NCBI RefSeq assembly: GCF_003443535.1
Contig: NZ_CP031947.1
Location: 124,001-188,000 of the forward strand
Origin: Ruegeria sp. AD91A
GTDB taxonomy: Bacteria; Pseudomonadota; Alphaproteobacteria; Rhodobacterales; Rhodobacteraceae
Reading direction: 5' to 3'
Length of the DNA: 64,000 nucleotides
Shown here: positions 42,638 to 52,456 of the stretch, one piece after another
How the letters are laid out: each line of letters opens with the position of its first letter
Numbering within the stretch: the first letter of the stretch is position 1
The notes under the pieces: model-generated
Seen by the model: only the letters and a program-made list of their open reading frames with translations
Database searches by the model: none
What the model was told of the DNA's origin: nothing
Made by a program: the position numbers and the translations under genes

Positions 42638-43399
42638 TCACAAGTCGGCGCGATGAAAACGGCAAAACGTAAGATCCCGCACCACTATGCGGTTCATCTC
42701 GGGCATTTCAAAAATCAGGTCCAGCCAGATTTTTTCGATCCTGCGCTCATTCAGGGGGAGGTGCGCCAGATCAAAATCCACCGCATTCGACGCCTCAGTG
42801 GGATCAAGGCTTCGCAACACTTGCTCCATATTGGGCCCGTGCTGAATGTTGAGGCGCGCGAACACGCTCGATGGCTTTTCACACTCGATCAGGGTTTCCA
42901 CCCTCACAAGGTGCTCGCGTGTGAGGTTAACTGCTGCATCCTCAGGTAATTCGACCGAAACTGACAGAAAGGATCCTTCAAAGCTGAAAACCTCGACCAC
43001 GAGACTGAACGGGGCCAGATCCCTGCCGTCCCTGTTGCGGACCTGCCGCACGGCAATTTCAGAATGCGGGCAATCGTGGAACAGGCTGACCTGCCTATCC
43101 AGAACGGCCTTTCGCGGGGCCGAAGCCACACCCGGTTGCGTCAGGGGGCCACGCCAAAGGTCGGGGCGACAGCTCCAGTCCGTCCCGAGGGGCTTGGAAA
43201 ACTGCGTGGACCCAACCTTTGGCCGGATAAGGCGGCTGTCTGCCTGCTGAATCAAATGATCAAGATGCCGGCGCAAACCGCGGGCCTGGTCTCGTTGCAA
43301 CCGCAAATCTGCCTGCGTGGCATACGGGGCCTGGTGCGCGGCCCGGCGCCAACGCCCCATAATCTTGCGATGAATATAGCTATCCAGAATCCTGCTCAT
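42638..43399 (-). CDS. Unknown protein conserved in type with Rhodobacterales (possibly DUF6478)
   Basis: From ATG 43399 the product has 253 residues (a GTG two codons earlier is possible). The N-terminus is basic and helical (RKIMGRWRRAAHQAPYATQA). The middle reads TDWSCRPDLWRGPLTQPGVA and the C-terminus is beta-rich (SLVVEVFSFEGSFLSVSVEL). I recall this layout from a domain of unknown function common in Rhodobacterales, but cannot verify it. Likely cytoplasmic; paired with the small gene downstream. Confidence 0.65.
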   Translation of the reverse strand: MSRILDSYIHRKIMGRWRRAAHQAPYATQADLRLQRDQARGLRRHLDHLIQQADSRLIRPKVGSTQFSKPLGTDWSCRPDLWRGPLTQPGVASAPRKAVLDRQVSLFHDCPHSEIAVRQVRNRDGRDLAPFSLVVEVFSFEGSFLSVSVELPEDAAVNLTREHLVRVETLIECEKPSSVFARLNIQHGPNMEQVLRSLDPTEASNAVDFDLAHLPLNERRIEKIWLDLIFEMPEMNRIVVRDLTFCRFHRADL

Positions 43400-43444
43400 G
43401 GCCACGTCGTCCGATAATGCCCGTCGTTAGTCAAGGAGAAGAGC

Positions 43445-43639
43445 ATGAACAAACCCGCAATAACAAAATTGCTATCGAAAGCCTGCGGTTTTCTGTTGGG
43501 GTCGGACCATAATTTGGATAGGCGCGACGTGTTGGATATGAACTGGTCTATTCTTGCAATACACAGGGTCAGTGCTTACCGTCTGGTACCTGCAAAGTGG
43601 GTCACCCCAACAACAGCCACGCAACAGTTTAGCTCATGA
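43445..43639 (+). CDS. Possible small protein before the ABC transporter gene
   Basis: A 64-codon frame starts at an ATG with an AAGGAG seven bases upstream, better than many real genes here. The translation (NKPAITKLLSKACGFLLGSD and on) has no recognised motif. It ends 12 bp before the ABC transporter ATG and could be its leader or a short coupled gene. Confidence 0.35.
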   Translation: MNKPAITKLLSKACGFLLGSDHNLDRRDVLDMNWSILAIHRVSAYRLVPAKWVTPTTATQQFSS

Positions 43640-43651
43640 CAAGGCCAGGTT

Positions 43652-46600
43652 ATGGAGTCCACTTTATTTGCCTTCATTTGGAAACATTCGAAGAAACAGC
43701 AACTTGTTCTTCTTCTGCTGACAGTCTTGTCGTTCCCGTTTCTTTATGCCTCGCTGGAATTGCCCAAACAAATCATCAACGACGCAATCGGCGCGCCGGG
43801 TGACACGGTAACCATCTGGAATTTCACCGTGACGCAGGTGCAGTATCTGATGATACTGTGCATTGCATTCCTGGCGACGGTGATCGCAAGTGGTGTGATG
43901 AAGATGCGCATCAACACGATGAAGGGCATCCTTGCGGAACGCATGCTGCGGCGCCTGCGTTATACGTTGATCCAGCGCTCGATGCGGTTTCCGAAATCCT
44001 ATTTCGCGACCACCAGCCAGGGTGAGCTGGTATCGATGATCACATCCGAGGCCGAACCGATGGGCGGCTTGATGGGGGATGCCATCGCACAGCCGGTTTT
44101 TCAGTTCGGCCAGATGATGACGATCGTCACATTCCTGTTCATGCAAAGTGTTTGGTTCGGACTTGCCAGTATCGCGCTGATCCCGCTTCAGGCCTGGCTG
44201 ATCCCCAAGCTTCAGCGGCAGATCAATCTTCTGAACAAGGACCGCATTCAGGAAGTTCGACGTCTGAGCTCGGAGATCGGCGAAACTGCGGCGGGTATCA
44301 GCGATCTGCGTACCAATGGCGGTTGGCGCTATCGCCTGGCGCAATTCAGCCATCGGTTGGGGACCCTGTTCGAGATCCGCTTCAAGATCTACAACAAAAA
44401 ATTCTTCATGAAGTTCCTCAACAATCTGATTACTCAGATAACGCCCTTTCTGTTTTATTCAGTGGGTGGATATCTGGCGATTACCGGTGAGGTGACCGTA
44501 GGCGCTCTGGTTGCTGCATTGGGTGCCTACAAGGATCTGAGCGGCCCATGGAAGGATCTGCTGACCTATTACAACCAGGTGCAGGACATGTCTTTGCGGT
44601 GGGAGATCGTCACCGAGAGATTTGCTCCGGATAACATGATACCGGAAGAGCTGTTCGAGGGTGAACCTGAAACCATCCCGCGTCTGACTGGCGATATCGA
44701 GCTGCGAAATGTGACGGTCCGCGATATTGATGGTAAAACCGTTCTAGAAGATCTCGATCTGACCATTCCACGTGGCGCGCGTGTCGCGATTCAGTCTCCA
44801 CACGCGTCGGAGCGTAGTGCGTTGGGGCAGCTCCTGACACGTGAAGTGTTACCGGTGCAGGGCGAGGTGATTATGGCCGGACACAATCTACGCGGCCTGC
44901 ATCAGTCCGTCATTGCGGCCCGGATCGGCTATGCCTATTCGCGCCCGTACCTGTTTGACGGGACGTTGGGCGATAACCTCATGATGCCCTTGCGGACGCA
45001 CCCACGTCATGAAGCAGAAACGCTCAAAGCCCCGACACGGTGGCAGATCGAAGCTGTTCGTGCAGGCAATTCACCGGATTCTCTGGGCGATGAATGGATT
45101 GATCCGGGTCTCGCTGGCCTTGACGATATCGAAGACATACGTGACTGGTGGTTCCAGCTAGTGGAAGCGATGGGCATTGATGAGTTCATGTTCCGCCGCA
45201 CATTGCGTACGCAGTTTGACCCCGAAGTTCACCCGGTTCTGGCACAGGAAGTGGTCAATCTACGAGGGACAATCGCCAAGCGCCTGGCGGAAAAGGGGCT
45301 TGACCGCTATGTGTACCGGTTTGACCCCGATCGCTTCAACCCGGCAGTTCCGCTGGGCGGCAACCTGTTGTTCGCGGCACCATCCAGGGACATATCTCCG
45401 GACATTCTGGCAGGTGACGAACGGTTTGTTCAGATGCTCAGCGCCCATGATCTGGCTGACGACGTGATTAGTATCTCTCAGGCCGTTATGGATACGCTCA
45501 GCAAGACCTTCGGGAGGGACGGAGCGGATCACCCGCTTTTCCTAAGGCTTGGTATGTCCAAGGACATGTATCACAACTTGCTGGATATCGAAGAACGGCG
45601 CAAAGCCAAAGGTGATATGGCTGTGAGCGATCAGGAGCGTGCATTGCTATTGACGGTGCCGTTCCTGTTGACGGCAGAACAGATCGGCCCGGACTTTCCG
45701 GACGAGTACAAGGAAAAGATTCTTGCCATTCGCAAAAGTCAGGCCAAGCGGCTGCGGGATGCGATGGGTGGTATGTTCATAACGGTTGCGCCGGATATCT
45801 ATGTGCCACGTCTGACAGTATTGGAAAATGCGATCTACGGCCGGGTGTCTTTGATGGCAGGTGCACATGCAGACGACATAGAAGACGTCGTGGCCGAAGC
45901 CATGAACGAAGCCGGCTTGCGACGCCGGGCAGCGGCCATCATTTATGATCTGCCAACGGGTCTGGGCGGGAACAATCTGCCGACCGTCTTTCAGGAACGT
46001 GCCGCTTTCTCTCGCGCCGGTATCAAGCGTCCTGACATCCTGATTTTGGATAAGGCTCTGGCAAGTCACGATTCTGAAAGCCGGCTGCGCACCCGCCTGA
46101 AGCTACGGGAGTTGCTGCCGGATTCCATTATGATCTTTATGGAAGATCACTTTGCACATCCCGAAGCTTATGATTTGTTTGTGGAAATCAAAGAAGGTCG
46201 TATCGACGGAGTATCACGCACTTCTTCAACAAAAGAAGACAGCACTTCGGACGACCTGAGCCGAAAGCTTGAAATCCTATCCGCCACCGAGTTGTTTTCC
46301 GGCGTGGACGGTCGCAACCAGCGACTGCTGGCCTTCTCAGCGCAATGGTACGAGGCTGCAGCTGGGCAAGTCATCTTCTCGCGTGGTCAGGCACCGGACG
46401 CGGCGTATCTGTGCATCTCAGGTCGGGCCAGACTGGACTGGCCTGCGGATGATGGAACAAAACACCCAATCTCGATCATCGAGCCCGGGCGTCTGATCGG
46501 TGATCTATCCATCATTACAGGAGAACCCAGACAACTGGATCTGGTCGCCATCGAAGACTGTAGTTTCCTGCGTATCGGTGCAGAGGAACTGCGTGCCGTG

Positions 46601-46759
46601 GTCGAAAGCGACGCTTCGGTTGCAACACAATTGCTGCAGACTGTCGCGGGGTATCTGACTACGCTGTCCACAAGAATCAACGCAGCACAGAACCCTGAGG
46701 AGCTGCTCCCTGCCATTGCGGATCAGGTGACTCCGGAAAGCACGGATAAAAATGCCTAA
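43652..46759 (+). CDS. ABC exporter-like protein with degenerate ATPase and cyclic-nucleotide-binding domain
   Basis: Domain order in 1035 residues is a type IV ABC transmembrane domain (about 1-325, six spans), a nucleotide-binding domain (about 345-865) and a cNMP-binding domain (about 880-995, with YLCISGRARLDW and EPGRLIGDLSIITGEPRQLD). The ATPase domain is abnormal. The Walker A position reads QSPHASERSALG instead of GxSGSGKST, Walker B ends ILILDKALASHD with lysine for the catalytic glutamate, and the signature place reads TVFQERAAFSRAG. About 410 residues separate A and B, against about 120 normally. The D-loop and Q-loop neighbourhoods are still recognisable. It may work as a heteromeric or regulatory subunit. 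The stop overlaps the CPBP gene. Confidence 0.8.
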   Translation: MESTLFAFIWKHSKKQQLVLLLLTVLSFPFLYASLELPKQIINDAIGAPGDTVTIWNFTVTQVQYLMILCIAFLATVIASGVMKMRINTMKGILAERMLRRLRYTLIQRSMRFPKSYFATTSQGELVSMITSEAEPMGGLMGDAIAQPVFQFGQMMTIVTFLFMQSVWFGLASIALIPLQAWLIPKLQRQINLLNKDRIQEVRRLSSEIGETAAGISDLRTNGGWRYRLAQFSHRLGTLFEIRFKIYNKKFFMKFLNNLITQITPFLFYSVGGYLAITGEVTVGALVAALGAYKDLSGPWKDLLTYYNQVQDMSLRWEIVTERFAPDNMIPEELFEGEPETIPRLTGDIELRNVTVRDIDGKTVLEDLDLTIPRGARVAIQSPHASERSALGQLLTREVLPVQGEVIMAGHNLRGLHQSVIAARIGYAYSRPYLFDGTLGDNLMMPLRTHPRHEAETLKAPTRWQIEAVRAGNSPDSLGDEWIDPGLAGLDDIEDIRDWWFQLVEAMGIDEFMFRRTLRTQFDPEVHPVLAQEVVNLRGTIAKRLAEKGLDRYVYRFDPDRFNPAVPLGGNLLFAAPSRDISPDILAGDERFVQMLSAHDLADDVISISQAVMDTLSKTFGRDGADHPLFLRLGMSKDMYHNLLDIEERRKAKGDMAVSDQERALLLTVPFLLTAEQIGPDFPDEYKEKILAIRKSQAKRLRDAMGGMFITVAPDIYVPRLTVLENAIYGRVSLMAGAHADDIEDVVAEAMNEAGLRRRAAAIIYDLPTGLGGNNLPTVFQERAAFSRAGIKRPDILILDKALASHDSESRLRTRLKLRELLPDSIMIFMEDHFAHPEAYDLFVEIKEGRIDGVSRTSSTKEDSTSDDLSRKLEILSATELFSGVDGRNQRLLAFSAQWYEAAAGQVIFSRGQAPDAAYLCISGRARLDWPADDGTKHPISIIEPGRLIGDLSIITGEPRQLDLVAIEDCSFLRIGAEELRAVVESDASVATQLLQTVAGYLTTLSTRINAAQNPEELLPAIADQVTPESTDKNA

Positions 46760-47636
46760 AGCATATACCGCTCATAGCAATTTGGTCGAAACGGCACGCG
46801 CCAAACCGGAAATCTGGCGCCTGTTGCTGGGGCTCTTGCTGGTTGCAGTGCTGGTCAGCGTTCTGAATATCGTGTTTTTTACCGTGATCGCCGGGATGGG
46901 GCCGGAAAGCTGGGCGCAGACGCTTTTGATGGGCAGTTCACCCCTCGCGCTGCTGTTGCTGTTGGCCAGTTTCGGTTTCATCATTCTAGGCGTGGCAGTC
47001 GCCGCGCGGCAAGTTCAGCAAAGGTCTTTGGCGTCTATCATCGGCGGGTACCGATTGGCAGCGGGGCAATTCCTGCAAGTGTTGAAAGCACTTCTTATTT
47101 TGGGTGTGGTCGGGTTCTTGTTGCCGCCTTATGGCTTCGGCGGATCTCTATCGCAGAACCTGCCATTGTCGACCTGGCTTCTTCTGTTGCCGGTTTCGGC
47201 GTTGGTTGTTCTGGTACAGACCAGCGCCGAAGAACTATTGTTCAGAGGGTATATCCAGCAAACTCTGGCAGCCAGATTCCAATCTCCTGTCATCTGGATG
47301 GGGGTACCCTCAATCCTTTTTGCCGTTGGACATTACACGCCCGACATGGCTGGCGACAATGCGCTGCTGATTGCGCTATGGGCTTGCGTTTTCGGTCTGT
47401 TGACGTCGGACCTGACGGCCCGGGCTGGAACACTGGGACCTGCTATTGCATTGCATTTTTTCAACAACATCATTGCGTTGCTGTTCATCTCGTTGCCTGA
47501 CAACCTGAACGGGCTGGCCCTGTTTACCCTTCCGTTCGACGCATCTGACGCCGAGCAGCTTCGTCCCTGGCTTCTGGTGGACCTGGCTGTGATGTTCGTT
47601 TGCTGGCTGGCCGCGCGACTTGCGCTCAGGCGTTGA
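46752..47636 (+). CDS. CPBP-family intramembrane glutamic endopeptidase
   Basis: The 294-residue product has eight predicted membrane spans. Motif 1 is TSAEELLFRGYIQ (E160, E161, R165), motif 2 is SILFAVGHY and motif 3 HFFNN, all typical of Rce1/CPBP proteases. The eight-base overlap with the ABC-type gene implies co-translation and a possible functional link. Substrate unknown. Confidence 0.87.
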   Translation: MPKAYTAHSNLVETARAKPEIWRLLLGLLLVAVLVSVLNIVFFTVIAGMGPESWAQTLLMGSSPLALLLLLASFGFIILGVAVAARQVQQRSLASIIGGYRLAAGQFLQVLKALLILGVVGFLLPPYGFGGSLSQNLPLSTWLLLLPVSALVVLVQTSAEELLFRGYIQQTLAARFQSPVIWMGVPSILFAVGHYTPDMAGDNALLIALWACVFGLLTSDLTARAGTLGPAIALHFFNNIIALLFISLPDNLNGLALFTLPFDASDAEQLRPWLLVDLAVMFVCWLAARLALRR

Positions 47637-47696
47637 TTGCAATTCCTTCCGTGGCGTCCTATTTGACGTCAACACCGCACAAGCCAAGGTTCCGAC

Positions 47697-48626
47697 ATGA
47701 ACTGGATCACAAACTACGTCCGCCCCCGGATCAACTCGATCTTCTCACGCCGCGAAGTGCCCGAAAACCTCTGGCACAAATGCGACGAATGCGGAACGAT
47801 GCTGTTCCATCGCGAGTTGGCGGAAAACCAGAATGTCTGCACACAGTGTGACCACCATATGGCGATCACGCCGCGTGAACGGTTCAAGCACTTGTTTGAC
47901 GGCGGAGTCTTTGCCGAGGTTGAGGTGCCCACCCCAAAAGACGACCCGTTGCAATTCCGCGATCAGAAGAAATATCCCGACCGCATGAAAGCAGCGCAGA
48001 AAAAGACCGGCGAAAAGGAAGCCATGCTGGTCGCCTTGGGTGAAATTGGCCGCACCCCAATCGTGGCCGCAGCCCAGGACTTTTCGTTCATGGGCGGATC
48101 GATGGGGATGTATGTCGGCAACGCGATCATCGCTGCCGCGCAGGAAGCGGTAAAACTCAAGCGTCCTCTGATCCTTTTCTCGGCTGCCGGTGGGGCCCGT
48201 ATGCAGGAAGGCATCCTCAGCCTGATGCAGATGCCGCGCACCACTGTGGCAGTTGAGATGCTGAAAGAAGCCAACCTACCATATATCGTTGTTCTGACTC
48301 ATCCGACGACTGGCGGGGTCACTGCATCTTATGCGATGCTGGGCGATGTCCACATCTCGGAACCCAATGCGCTGATCTGCTTTGCCGGACCTCGCGTGAT
48401 CGAGCAGACGATTCGCGAAAAACTACCCGAAGGCTTTCAGCGCGCCGAATACCTGCTGGATCACGGTATGCTGGACCGTGTCACCAAACGTACCGAATTG
48501 CGTGACGAGTTGATCACCATCACGCGCATGCTGATGAAGCTGCACCCTGCGATCAAGGGTGATCTACCCGCACCGGAACCAGCCGACGCAATCGAGGCCC
48601 CAGTGGAAGAGACAGATCCAAAATGA
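47697..48626 (+). CDS. accD: Acetyl-CoA carboxylase carboxyltransferase subunit beta
   Basis: The 309-residue product has an N-terminal zinc ribbon ([10 protein letters not shown] and VCTQCDHHM). A crotonase-like carboxyltransferase domain follows, with [29 protein letters not shown] and [16 protein letters not shown]. It works with AccA to make malonyl-CoA for fatty acids. Its stop overlaps the folC start (ATGA), the usual accD-folC pair. Confidence 0.96.
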   Translation: MNWITNYVRPRINSIFSRREVPENLWHKCDECGTMLFHRELAENQNVCTQCDHHMAITPRERFKHLFDGGVFAEVEVPTPKDDPLQFRDQKKYPDRMKAAQKKTGEKEAMLVALGEIGRTPIVAAAQDFSFMGGSMGMYVGNAIIAAAQEAVKLKRPLILFSAAGGARMQEGILSLMQMPRTTVAVEMLKEANLPYIVVLTHPTTGGVTASYAMLGDVHISEPNALICFAGPRVIEQTIREKLPEGFQRAEYLLDHGMLDRVTKRTELRDELITITRMLMKLHPAIKGDLPAPEPADAIEAPVEETDPK

Positions 48627-49897
48627 AGGCCAAGACGTCTGACGCCATCCTCGACCGGATGATGGCGCTGCATCCCAAGATCATTGATCTGACCTTGGAC
48701 CGCGTTTGGCGTTTGCTGGCGGCGCTGGACAATCCTCAACTTAAACTGCCGCCGGTCATTCATATTGCCGGCACCAACGGCAAGGGCTCGACTCAGGCGA
48801 TGATCAGAGCGGGGCTTGAGGGGGCAGGACGCTCGGTACACGCTTATACGTCGCCGCACCTGGCACGATTTCATGAACGCATTCGATTGGCCGGAGAGCT
48901 GATCTCGGAAACAGAACTGACGGCGGTTCTGGATGAATGCTACGCTACCAACGGCGGTGAAAACATCACCTATTTTGAGATCACCACATGTGCTGCCCTG
49001 CTGGCCTTTACCCGTGCCAAAGCAGATTACACACTGCTTGAGGTCGGGCTGGGCGGGCGTCTGGACGCTACAAACGTGATCGAAAACCCGACCGTCACAG
49101 TTATTACACCCGTATCCATCGATCATGAACAATTCCTGGGTGATACCTTGGGCAAGATCGCGGCGGAAAAAGCGGGTATCATCAAGCCCGGCGTTCCGTG
49201 CATTGTCGGCTCACAACAGGACGAAGCGCTTGAGGTCATCGAGTACACCGCCGCCCGTTTGGGTGCGCCTTTGCTGGTCCATGGGCAGCACTGGCACGTG
49301 CAGGAAGAAAACGGGCGCCTGATCTATCAGGACGAAACAGGTTTACGCGATGTGCCTCTGCCCAACCTTCTGGGCGCGCACCAGGTTCAGAACGCCGGCG
49401 CAGCGTTGGCAGTTCTGCGTCATCTGGACATGGGCGACGACGCATACGAAGCCGCTGTCACCAAAGCCGAATGGCCGGCACGCATGCAGCGTCTGAAATC
49501 CGGCCCGCTCGTAGATCAGGCCCCGCAGGCCGAGCTTTGGCTGGACGGTGGTCATAACGCCGCCGCAGGTGTCGCGTTGGCGGATGTGTTGACGAATCTG
49601 CCAATAAAACCGACCCACATGATTTGCGGCATGCTCAACACCAAGGATGTGACCGGGTATCTCGCACCTATTGCTGAGAAGGCCGCAAGCCTTACAGCCG
49701 TCTCCATTCCGGGCGAAGCGGCGACGCTTAGTGCAGAAGAAACCGCTGCGGCTGCGACCAAGGTCAACCTGCCCGCGTCCACCGCAGACAGCGTAGCGGA
49801 CGCGTTGAAAGTGATCACGGACAATGACCCGCAGGCGCGTGTTCTGATCTGCGGTTCGCTTTATTTGGCCGGAAAAATTCTGCAAGAAAACGCGTAG
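48623..49897 (+). CDS. folC: Bifunctional folylpolyglutamate synthase/dihydrofolate synthase
   Basis: The 424-residue Mur-ligase-type protein has the P-loop [15 protein letters not shown] near 45, [43 protein letters not shown] and [15 protein letters not shown]. It adds glutamate to dihydropteroate and to folates. Convergent with zapE, 62 bp apart. Confidence 0.95.
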   Translation: MKAKTSDAILDRMMALHPKIIDLTLDRVWRLLAALDNPQLKLPPVIHIAGTNGKGSTQAMIRAGLEGAGRSVHAYTSPHLARFHERIRLAGELISETELTAVLDECYATNGGENITYFEITTCAALLAFTRAKADYTLLEVGLGGRLDATNVIENPTVTVITPVSIDHEQFLGDTLGKIAAEKAGIIKPGVPCIVGSQQDEALEVIEYTAARLGAPLLVHGQHWHVQEENGRLIYQDETGLRDVPLPNLLGAHQVQNAGAALAVLRHLDMGDDAYEAAVTKAEWPARMQRLKSGPLVDQAPQAELWLDGGHNAAAGVALADVLTNLPIKPTHMICGMLNTKDVTGYLAPIAEKAASLTAVSIPGEAATLSAEETAAAATKVNLPASTADSVADALKVITDNDPQARVLICGSLYLAGKILQENA

Positions 49898-49959
49898 GCG
49901 CGTTCCAGCCTCTTGATCTGGCTGACATAGTCTTGGGTGGGTCACGCGATACGGGCGGA

Positions 49960-51027
49960 TCAGCGCCCAAGTTGCCCCCAATCCTGATCCTGCATTTCCC
50001 GCAGGCGCGATGCGGTGCGTTCAAACTCGAATGTCCCTTCGCCTTCGACATACAGCATCTCGGGTTCGGCCGCGGCCGAGCAGATCAATCGCACCCTGGC
50101 TTCGTAGAGCGCATCGATCAGGGTGACAAAACGCTTGGCCTCGTTGAAATTGTTCCGCGACAGGCGCGGGATATCCTCAAGCACCAGCACCTTCACTTCT
50201 TCCGCAATCGCCAGATAATCCCCCGGTCCCAGCATGCGCCCACACAGGTCATAAAATGAAGCCCGGGCCACTCCGTTGCGAAAGGCTGGCAGTTCAACGG
50301 CACGGCCTTTGACTTGCAATAAAAGCGGTTCTGCGGGTCCACCGGCAAGATCTGTCCAGACCTCTCTGATTTTCTGCCGGGCTTCTGGGCCAATCGGTGT
50401 GAAGTAGACCGGGGCACCCTCCAACCTGTTTTGCCGGTAATCCGTGGGTGACACCAATTCCCACACCTGCGACTGCTCTTTGATATGCGCGATGAAAGGC
50501 AGGAACAGCTGCCGGTTCAGCCCATCCTTGTACAGATCGTCGGGATGCCTGTTCGACGTGGTTACAACGACTACGCCGCCCTCGTGCAGCAAGTCAAACA
50601 GCCGCCCGACAATCATTGCGTCCGTAATGTCGGTGATCTGCATTTCGTCAAATGCGAGCAAGCGAACTGAATTGACCACCTCTTTCGCCACTGGTGCCAG
50701 GGCATCCTCGACATTTTGTTGTCGTGCCTTGTGCATTCCAGCATGGATTTCCTGCATGAAAGCATGAAAATGCACACGTCGTGCGGGGATGTCGCTCAGC
50801 GTATCGACGAACATATCCATCAGCATCGATTTTCCACGCCCGACACCGCCCCATAGATACAGTCCTCTGGGGGGCGGAGGTGCCTTGCGGAAGAACCCGC
50901 GTTTGACCGGCTCGGACAAAGCGGCTCGGATACGTTCGAATTGAGGCAGAACGGCCTCTTGCGCGTCGTCGCGTGTCAGGGTTCCATCCGCGATGCGGGC
51001 CTCGTAGAGCGAAATTAGATCCGTCAT
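49960..51027 (-). CDS. zapE: Cell division protein ZapE (AFG1-like ATPase)
   Basis: The 355-residue AAA+ ATPase has Walker A LWGGVGRGKSMLMD near 60, Walker B RLLAFDEMQITDITDAM and the sensor VVTTSNRHPDDLYKDGLNR. Its N-terminus, ADGTLTRDDAQEAVLPQFER, is typical of ZapE. It binds FtsZ at the constriction site. Single gene on the minus strand. Confidence 0.93.
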   Translation of the reverse strand: MTDLISLYEARIADGTLTRDDAQEAVLPQFERIRAALSEPVKRGFFRKAPPPPRGLYLWGGVGRGKSMLMDMFVDTLSDIPARRVHFHAFMQEIHAGMHKARQQNVEDALAPVAKEVVNSVRLLAFDEMQITDITDAMIVGRLFDLLHEGGVVVVTTSNRHPDDLYKDGLNRQLFLPFIAHIKEQSQVWELVSPTDYRQNRLEGAPVYFTPIGPEARQKIREVWTDLAGGPAEPLLLQVKGRAVELPAFRNGVARASFYDLCGRMLGPGDYLAIAEEVKVLVLEDIPRLSRNNFNEAKRFVTLIDALYEARVRLICSAAAEPEMLYVEGEGTFEFERTASRLREMQDQDWGQLGR

Positions 51028-51175
51028 GAATCTGAGCCTTACCCGTCACCTCGCCTGTTGAAAAGAAGCCATTTTTGGCGACACATCAATTTTGTATATC
51101 CGTGACCGCAAATCTGCTGAATTGACGCTGACACCAAAACTAATACGGTCCTTCGGACGCAATGCCTGAGGTCCC

Positions 51176-52411
51176 ATGCCCCAATACGCCCGCTTGTTGA
51201 ATCCGATCCTGATCGTCGGATGCATCATCGTCACGGTCAGTTTCGCCGTGCGCGCCTCTTTCGGCTTATTCCAGATTCCGATAGCGGATGAGTTCGGCTG
51301 GCTGCGGACCGATTTCTCAATGGCGATTGCAATTCAGAACCTGGCTTGGGGTATCGGACAGCCGATCTTTGCCGCTATTGCCGAAAAGGTAGGCGACCGA
51401 CGAGCCATCATTCTTGGCGCTCTCACCTACGCGGCCGGCATGGTGCTGACAGCGTGGTCTGTCACACCGTTCGAACATCAGATGTATGCGTGGCTGGTGG
51501 GTTTCGGTATCGCCGGGACCGGGTTTGGTGTGGTTCTGGCGGTCGTCGGTCGCGCGTCTGCCAACGAAAACCGGTCCATGTCGCTTGCCATCGTTACCGC
51601 CGCGGGCAGCTTTGGGCAGGTTGTGGGGGCGCCAACGGCGGAATGGCTGCTGTCATTCTTGCCATGGCAACACGTCTTTGTCGTGTTCGCCGTGGCGATT
51701 CTTGCGCTTGTGTTGACCTTGCCCTTTATGCGCGCACCACAGACGATCTCGAAGGCTGAGCTGGAAGAAAGCATGAGCGAGATACTGGGCAAGGCGTTCC
51801 GCGATCCTTCCTACGCTCTCATTTTTCTGGGGTTTTTCAGCTGCGGATATCAACTGGGCTTCATCACCGCGCATTTCCCGGCTTTCGTAACCGAGATGTG
51901 CGGGCCAATCCAGCCCGGAGGTGTACTGCATTCCATCGGTATCACCTCCACATCGGCGCTTGGTGCGGTGTCGATTTCATTGATCGGTCTGGCCAATATC
52001 GGCGGTACGCTTCTAGCAGGTTGGGCCGGCAATCACTTTCACAAGAAATACCTTCTGGCCGCAGTCTATACGGGCCGGACGATTGCCGCGGCATTGTTCA
52101 TCCTGTTCCCGATCACACCACTTACGGTCATCGTATTCTCGTTGATGATGGGATCGCTTTGGCTGGCTACCGTGCCGCTGACTTCGGGTCTCGTCGCGCA
52201 TCTTTACGGTCTGCGCTATATGGGCACGCTCTATGGTTTTATCTTCCTGAGCCACCAGATCGGCAGCTTCCTGGGCGTCTGGCTTGGCGGTCGCATGTAT
52301 GACCAGTATGGCGACTACAACATGGTTTGGTGGATCGGGGTCGCGATCGGTGCCTTCAGCGCGATAGTACACCTGCCGATCCGTGAAGACCGATCCGCAG
52401 TTCCTGCCTGA
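51176..52411 (+). CDS. MFS transporter
   Basis: The 411-residue protein has 12 spans, starting at ATG 51176 with GAGG upstream. Family signs are FGLFQIPIADEFGWLRTDFS, IAEKVGDRRAIILG (motif A) and the second-half equivalent GWAGNHFHKKYLL. It resembles the monocarboxylate/oxalate-formate group of the MFS by its N-terminus and length. Convergent with the aldolase-dehydrogenase fusion; substrate unknown. Confidence 0.85.
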   Translation: MPQYARLLNPILIVGCIIVTVSFAVRASFGLFQIPIADEFGWLRTDFSMAIAIQNLAWGIGQPIFAAIAEKVGDRRAIILGALTYAAGMVLTAWSVTPFEHQMYAWLVGFGIAGTGFGVVLAVVGRASANENRSMSLAIVTAAGSFGQVVGAPTAEWLLSFLPWQHVFVVFAVAILALVLTLPFMRAPQTISKAELEESMSEILGKAFRDPSYALIFLGFFSCGYQLGFITAHFPAFVTEMCGPIQPGGVLHSIGITSTSALGAVSISLIGLANIGGTLLAGWAGNHFHKKYLLAAVYTGRTIAAALFILFPITPLTVIVFSLMMGSLWLATVPLTSGLVAHLYGLRYMGTLYGFIFLSHQIGSFLGVWLGGRMYDQYGDYNMVWWIGVAIGAFSAIVHLPIREDRSAVPA

Positions 52412-52456
52412 GGCACATCGGTACACCACAGGCAGGGAACCAATCGGGCAAAGGCG

